DNA from: Citrus sinensis
Lineage: Eukaryota > Streptophyta > Magnoliopsida > Sapindales > Rutaceae
Assembly: GCF_022201045.2 (NCBI RefSeq)
Contig: NC_068559.1
Location: 14,689,501-14,753,500, forward strand
Reading direction: 5' to 3'
Length of the DNA stretch: 64,000 nucleotides
Under the pieces are notes generated by a model, which had not been told where the DNA came from, ran no database searches, and saw only the letters and a program-made list of their open reading frames with translations. Both the position numbers and the translations under genes were made by a program. Of this stretch, positions 59,205-64,000 are shown piece after piece; position 1 is the stretch's first letter; every line of letters starts with the position of its first letter.

Positions 59205-59933
59205 CCCTATTCTTGATTGTTGTACTCTTAGGCTACCATTAAACTAGTGTGATATAGCCCTTTTCATTTTCTGTAACAACTCTCAGGGTTCTTGTTACAA
59301 ATCTGAAGTTTTTGCATAGAAAGGTCTATGATATGTAACAAAACTTGGGATTTGTAATGGAAGTGGGAGTGGTTGAACATAGTCATAGTTTTTTTTTTCT
59401 TTTTTGGCTTGGACCTAGATTTGGTGTAACATGGACTAGCAATTCTTTGGTTTCATGATTGAGATATATCTAGCCATCAGAATCTTCTGTCAATATGTTG
59501 ATACATACAATTGTTAAATCATTGTCATTTGATGTATTTAGATTGAACTTTCTAATACTTTGATGACTCATAATTTGATCATTCAGCGAATTTCTGAACT
59601 ATTGATGTAATAATGTGTGAAAACAGGTAAATGTTGCTTACTGTATATGTTCAGGAAATATAAATGCTTTTGTCTTGTAAGCTTTAGATAGAATTTTCTC
59701 AGTAGATGCTCAGATTGGCATAAAATTGAAATACAATGTTTTTGATGCCTTGTGGGATGTTTTACTGAAATGAGGCTTTTGTGATGAATAGAAATTAGAT
59801 TATGAGTAAAATCTTTTCTTGCCATTGCACAACTCAGTAAGCAGACAAAAGCGCTTAGAGGTTTAATCTGTAACTGGCATTAGATGGCATAGCATTTTTA
59901 AGGGGCACACTCTTGGTGAAATTCTCTGACCAT
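59205..59933. other. Intergenic sequence
   Basis: Only short ORFs. 3' flank of the dioxygenase gene on the minus strand. Part resembles 45830-45990. Confidence 0.4.
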
Positions 59934-61311
59934 TTATGGCTCAAGTCTCACATGACTCAATAGGTTCTTACCATCAAGTTTGCTGGTTACAACGAGCTTT
60001 ATAAATTCTTCGTGTGTTATATTCTTGTAAATTGCTCTGTCCTCCACGGAATTTGGTAAAGGACCAATAGTAGTATTCATGTTTGGACTGTGAAATGCTG
60101 CTACCGAAAGGCGTTCCTTTTCTGGATTCACAACAGCTCTGTGCTCTATGCTCTTGTATTCTCCATTGCTCATTATCTGCTTCAGAAGAAAGGTTAGTCT
60201 TTTCTTCAGAATCAATTTTGCAAATGTTCTTACTATAATTACTTTTTTTTTTCTCTCTTTTAGTTAGTTCTGTGATGCACGCATACTGCTACTTACCTCA
60301 ATGATGTCTCCAATATTGATAATGAATGCACCTGGGATTGGTTTGACTGGTACCCACTTGCCATATTTCTTTACCTGTAAACCTTGTACTTGGTTCACTT
60401 GAACCAACAATGTTAATGCAACAGAGTCAGAGTGTGGAGTGAGACCAATAACCCTGTTGGCCTGGGCACATGGTGGATAATAATTCATTCTTATTCCTTG
60501 TATACCATCTTCAAACAAGCTTGCAAGTTTCCCAGGTTCAATCCCCAAATTCTTAGCCATCAACTTCAACAGAAAGATTGTAACCTTTTGCAGTTCCAAA
60601 GAGTATTCCTCTATGGTTGCTCTGACATTAGCAAAATCGCCAACAAATGCATAATTGAATTGGTGGAGATCTAATATGGTTCTAAACTTTTAATTTTGGC
60701 AGAAAAACAAAATTATGATTTACCTTAAAGAAGTAGGGATGGTAGGCCAGAGACTCGTGGTTCTAATATTGGCAGGTTGAGTAAGAAGAAAAAGCATGTC
60801 TCCCCAATCAAGCTTTTGATCCTTGGAGACAACGAAAGCTTGCCCATAACCTTCAATGCTATTTGGCAGCTGTGCGCAAGCCATCTTCTCCTCTAATGGC
60901 AGCTTAAAGAATTCCTCAATGTCAGTTTTCATCTTCTCAATTACTTTTTCTGGTACCCCGTGATTGATCAACTATGTAGCACTCGAAAAAGATAACCAAT
61001 CAGTTTGGCTAGATTCGATTATTTCATAGAGTTTCGTTGAACATGGATAAACAAAATTGTCTTACCTGGAGGAAGCCCGAGTCTTTGCAAGCCAAATGGA
61101 ACTCTGCCAATTCATCATCATCATCGTCCTGAAGCTTGCTCATATCAATCACTGGAATATGAAGTGATCCATCAGCGAGAACTTGCTCATCATCAAGTTC
61201 TGGTCGGATGTACCGGGATGGGATTTCCTTGGAATTAGATGCAAGAGCTTGAACATTTTCTACAGGTAAAGAACCGCCGTAGACATTTTTCTTGTCAACT
61301 GCAGTTTCCAT
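59934..61311 (-). CDS. 2-oxoglutarate/Fe(II)-dependent dioxygenase, SRG1-like
   Basis: Minus-strand gene with four GT-AG exons: 61311-61066, 60971-60724, 60621-60297, 60176-59934, in phase, 353 aa. The N-terminal DIOX_N domain contains IPVIDMSKLQ. The catalytic jelly-roll carries the iron ligands H228 and D230 (LTPHSDSVALT) and H285 (SIEHRAV), with the 2-oxoglutarate-binding R295 and S297 (RLS). MNYYPPC, typical of the family, precedes them. The sequence is closest in my memory to SRG1 and codeine O-demethylase-like proteins, which hydroxylate or demethylate small specialised metabolites in the cytosol. The substrate cannot be predicted. All catalytic residues are present, so it may be functional. 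Confidence 0.9.
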
Positions 61312-61345
61312 TTCGCAACTCTCTTTTGGGGTATTATTCTCCTAG

Positions 61346-61353
61346 CTTTTATG
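61346..61353 (-). promoter_or_regulatory. TATA-like element of the dioxygenase gene
   Basis: CATAAAAG on the minus strand, only about 35 bases upstream of the start codon, so the 5' UTR would be very short. It may instead be chance. Confidence 0.25.
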
Positions 61354-61944
61354 TACTCACGCACATATATTGTATTTTCTGGTTGTCGTGTGGAGTAAAA
61401 TGTCATACTTATCTCAATGTTCGAGGCCTCTGTTGGCCGGCAGTTGGTCTGCTGGTGGTAAGGTTTTTAAAAATATTAAAATAATTTCTCATTCATTAAT
61501 AATATTAAAATTATTTATATAATTTTGAAAATAATTTAAATTTTTTATATATTTATTTTATATTATATTTCTATTTATTAAAAAATTTATTTTATTATAA
61601 TATAAGATTGTAAAGTACTAAAATAATTTTTTAAATATGGAAATTATTTTAAAATGTATATATTGTTAAATTTATTGTAATATTATTATTTCTGTATGAG
61701 ATGAATTTCGTTCTCATTTTTTTATTTTTTTCCTTTTCGTGTGGGATATACTTGTAAATAAATAAGCAACCAAGGACATTTCTTAATATTCAAAGAAAGT
61801 CACAGAGGTAGAAATATAATTTCATCAAAAGGCAACCAATTCTATTAAAGTTAACGGAAAAGTTAATGGTTTACCTCACTGCCTATTTTTGAAAAACCTA
61901 TCACATTTTTATATTTGTCAAAAAAATATGTCACCCAGGTGACA
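61354..61944. other. AT-rich intergenic sequence
   Basis: Upstream of the dioxygenase gene. Very AT-rich (61460-61700). No feature recognised. Confidence 0.4.
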
Positions 61945-62505
61945 TTAACCTTATATAAAATTATAAATATCATGATATTATAAATATGTGTTAATGTTAT
62001 TATGAACTATGATCTATAACTTTATATAAGTCTAAGTTAACAACTAAGCTAACCCTTAAGAAAAATTTATTGTTGTTGTTGCTGTTGTTGTTAAGTATTA
62101 AAAAAAAATTCTAATACAGTATGATCTATCTTAGTAACTAATGTTATATCTCTCACTATTATTAGTTTATTATTATTGAATATGGATTTGAGTTTTGAAT
62201 TTTTTATTCTATTGAATTTGACTAAAGGCACATTGATCCTAAAAAGTATATAGGCTTAAAAAGTGTATGCCAACAACTTGGCATGTCCTCTTAAAAAAGT
62301 TAAAAAAAGTAAAAGCTTATCGTGCTTTTTTTTTCCTCAAGCAGGGCGCGGCTTAGCCCACGGCATGCGTGCTAGGCCAAATCTAAGCAAAAAAAATTAG
62401 ACACTGTACGACTCGATACGAAGCACATAGTGGATATGGCACGACACAAACATGAGCACCATGGGTTCTCCTTTGATGATTGGCACAACTCATTGACCAT
62501 CTCTA
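61945..62505. mobile_element. Remnant of the 39.7-kb hAT element family, without the minisatellite
   Basis: It aligns to 40020-40430 ('gttaatgttattatgaa', 'gttaagtatt', 'tttgactaaag') and then to 41580-41700 ('gcacgacacaaacatgagca', 'ttgaccatctcta'). The right end 'gaccatctcta' is intact; the left terminal repeat is missing. Only a short GC-rich bridge (62340-62390) replaces the 900-bp GC-rich centre of the other copy. Confidence 0.75.
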
Positions 62506-64000
62506 TTCATATCCATAGGCTTCGGCACTTTTGGGCTTTTAAATTTGTCTTTAGTTCAATTTTTAAAATTAAATTTGGGCACCTTTTAAATAAAAATCTA
62601 CTGGGTCTTACTTTTTTTTAAAATTTTTTTATAAGTCTCCATCCAATTAATTTAATAAAATAAGCCAAAAATTATTTTCAAAGATTCTTGAGCCAAATAA
62701 ATTTTAGTATTGACCTCACCAAATTTTCATTTATATGACTATTTTGAAATCCTAAAATGGGTTTAGGACCAATATAAATAAATTTGGGCAAATAATTGGG
62801 CTTATCAAATTTATATTAAATTTATCCAATTGACAACTAAAAATGGGCTTGTATCTAATATAAATAAATTTGATTTTTTCTGCCGAAAACTCAGATACTT
62901 TAGCTGCACTGTAAAATAGTAAAACTATAGGGTGCCACGTATATAAACCCAAAACCCTAATTCACAAGATTTTCTTCCAGCCGCCAGCAGCAAATTCTTC
63001 TGGACTTAAATGAAACACTTTCTAAAATTTACTCAGAAACAAAAATCGATAAAACCTAAGGGAGCCTCATGCAATCCATGGAGACGTTCATTTGTCTCTG
63101 TTTTCGGCCGCCAATTCCAGAGGCTGCTTCTCTTTGCCGCATCAACCATTTCTTTGTTTTCTTGATTTCTTTGCTTTGTTTTATAACAAAAATAATATTT
63201 ACAAAGACTCCTACGCAAATAATGGCTTACAAAGAATTTATGCGCACTACAAATAAAATAATCAAGAAAGAAATATGGAGAAATTAGGTTACTCCTCTTG
63301 TTACAAATCTATAAAATTAATACAAGATAATTTCTAACCATGAATTGAGGTAACTATTAATATACTCAACAAATATATTTATTACATATTAAAATATTGT
63401 ATAAAACTAGTGCCATTGATCTAATACATATAATACAAGAGATTGATTTCTTACAGTACCTCTGGATATTAATATGAGATCACTCTGATACAACATATTT
63501 GAATCACAATTCTCATACAACATATAAAATTACTATAATCTAGAAATCATACCTTTACTTTTTCATAGAAGTAATTTAAGCTCTCAAGTAATGATTTGTC
63601 ACCACTAATTTTATTAGATCACGATATGTCACTAATGATCGTATTGGATCACAATTTATCACCAACGATCTTTTAGGTCATAACTTAAGTGCGATCTACA
63701 CTTGACATGTGGACGTTTTTATCACTACTATAAGCAATTGACAATAGAAAATAGAAAATTTTTTTTCTCTCAAAACAAGAGAGAATTTTTTTTTTCTACG
63801 TTTTGTATGTTTTGTATGTCATGCCTCCTCTGTTCTTTTGTGAAAGAACAAGCGCTATATATATCTATTGGTGGAAACTCTAGGTCCATATTTATCTCTT
63901 TTTAATTCTATTAAATTAAAAATATTTTTATTTAAATTAAAATGTAATATTAAAGTCAAAAGTGGCCTTATACTTTTTCTTGTTATAAGGACTGCCTTAT
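62506..64000 (-). mobile_element. Truncated relative of the copia element: leader and LTR
   Basis: 62506-63490 resembles the copia leader at 7270-8345 (shared blocks 'ttttgggcttttaaattt', 'aaaccctaa', 'ccagccgcca'). 'gatcactctgatac' (63478-63491) is a decayed primer-binding site, and 63493-64000 resembles the LTR at 8361-8860, including the 30-bp repeats. The gag-pol part is absent and the LTR runs out of the window. It meets the hAT remnant directly at 62505. Confidence 0.75.

Overview
The window is nuclear DNA from a flowering plant, almost certainly a eudicot: it is AT-rich, has GT-AG introns, plant gene families, and nested plant transposons (Ty1/copia, Ty3/gypsy, LINE, MULE, hAT, TTA-type MITEs). 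A Citrus-like relative is possible, but that is only an impression. No bacterial, organellar or CRISPR feature is visible.

Layout. 1-2823: the 3' end of a plus-strand gypsy element, with its 3' LTR at 1437-2823, inserted into the RNase H region of a minus-strand copia element. That copia element runs back to its 5' LTR at 8361-9907. 10288-10560: a MITE. 12158-13432: an intronless gene of a plant-specific family of unknown function. 15653-18993: a spliced TOM2B-like gene with two alternative last exons, carrying a hAT fragment in intron 1 and a MITE in intron 3. 19040-23000: gene-poor. 23222-28101: an eight-exon, probably plastid-targeted ribose-phosphate pyrophosphokinase (409 aa). 30145-35635: a decayed FAR1-type Mutator-like element with long terminal inverted repeats, a 12-bp flanking duplication and a GRF-zinc-finger ORF on the opposite strand. 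35742-36566: a hAT element with a perfect 8-bp target duplication. 36650-37505: a promoter followed by four box C/D snoRNAs whose guides pair with conserved rRNA segments. 39744-42560: two hAT elements almost back to back, the first containing eight identical 70-bp GC-rich repeats. 42566-44629: a solo LTR split by a unit flanked by two inverted LTRs. 44928-45016: a fifth, diverged snoRNA. 46590-46998: an LTR-like repeat. 47497-56090: a decayed Tat-type gypsy element with both LTRs, a 99-bp tandem repeat and a coding-like antisense region. 56389-59185: an ORF1-only LINE copy with a 19-bp target duplication. 59934-61311: a four-exon 2-oxoglutarate/Fe(II) dioxygenase of the SRG1-like group on the minus strand. 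61945-64000: a hAT remnant joined to a second, truncated relative of the copia element.

The intact host genes are unrelated housekeeping or metabolic genes and form no pathway together. Most of the rest is transposon layering. The most informative items are the snoRNA cluster and its decaying duplicate, the inverted-LTR unit, the 70-bp repeat that leaves reading frames open on both strands, the antisense region of the gypsy element, and the duplicated terminal exon of the TOM2B-like gene.
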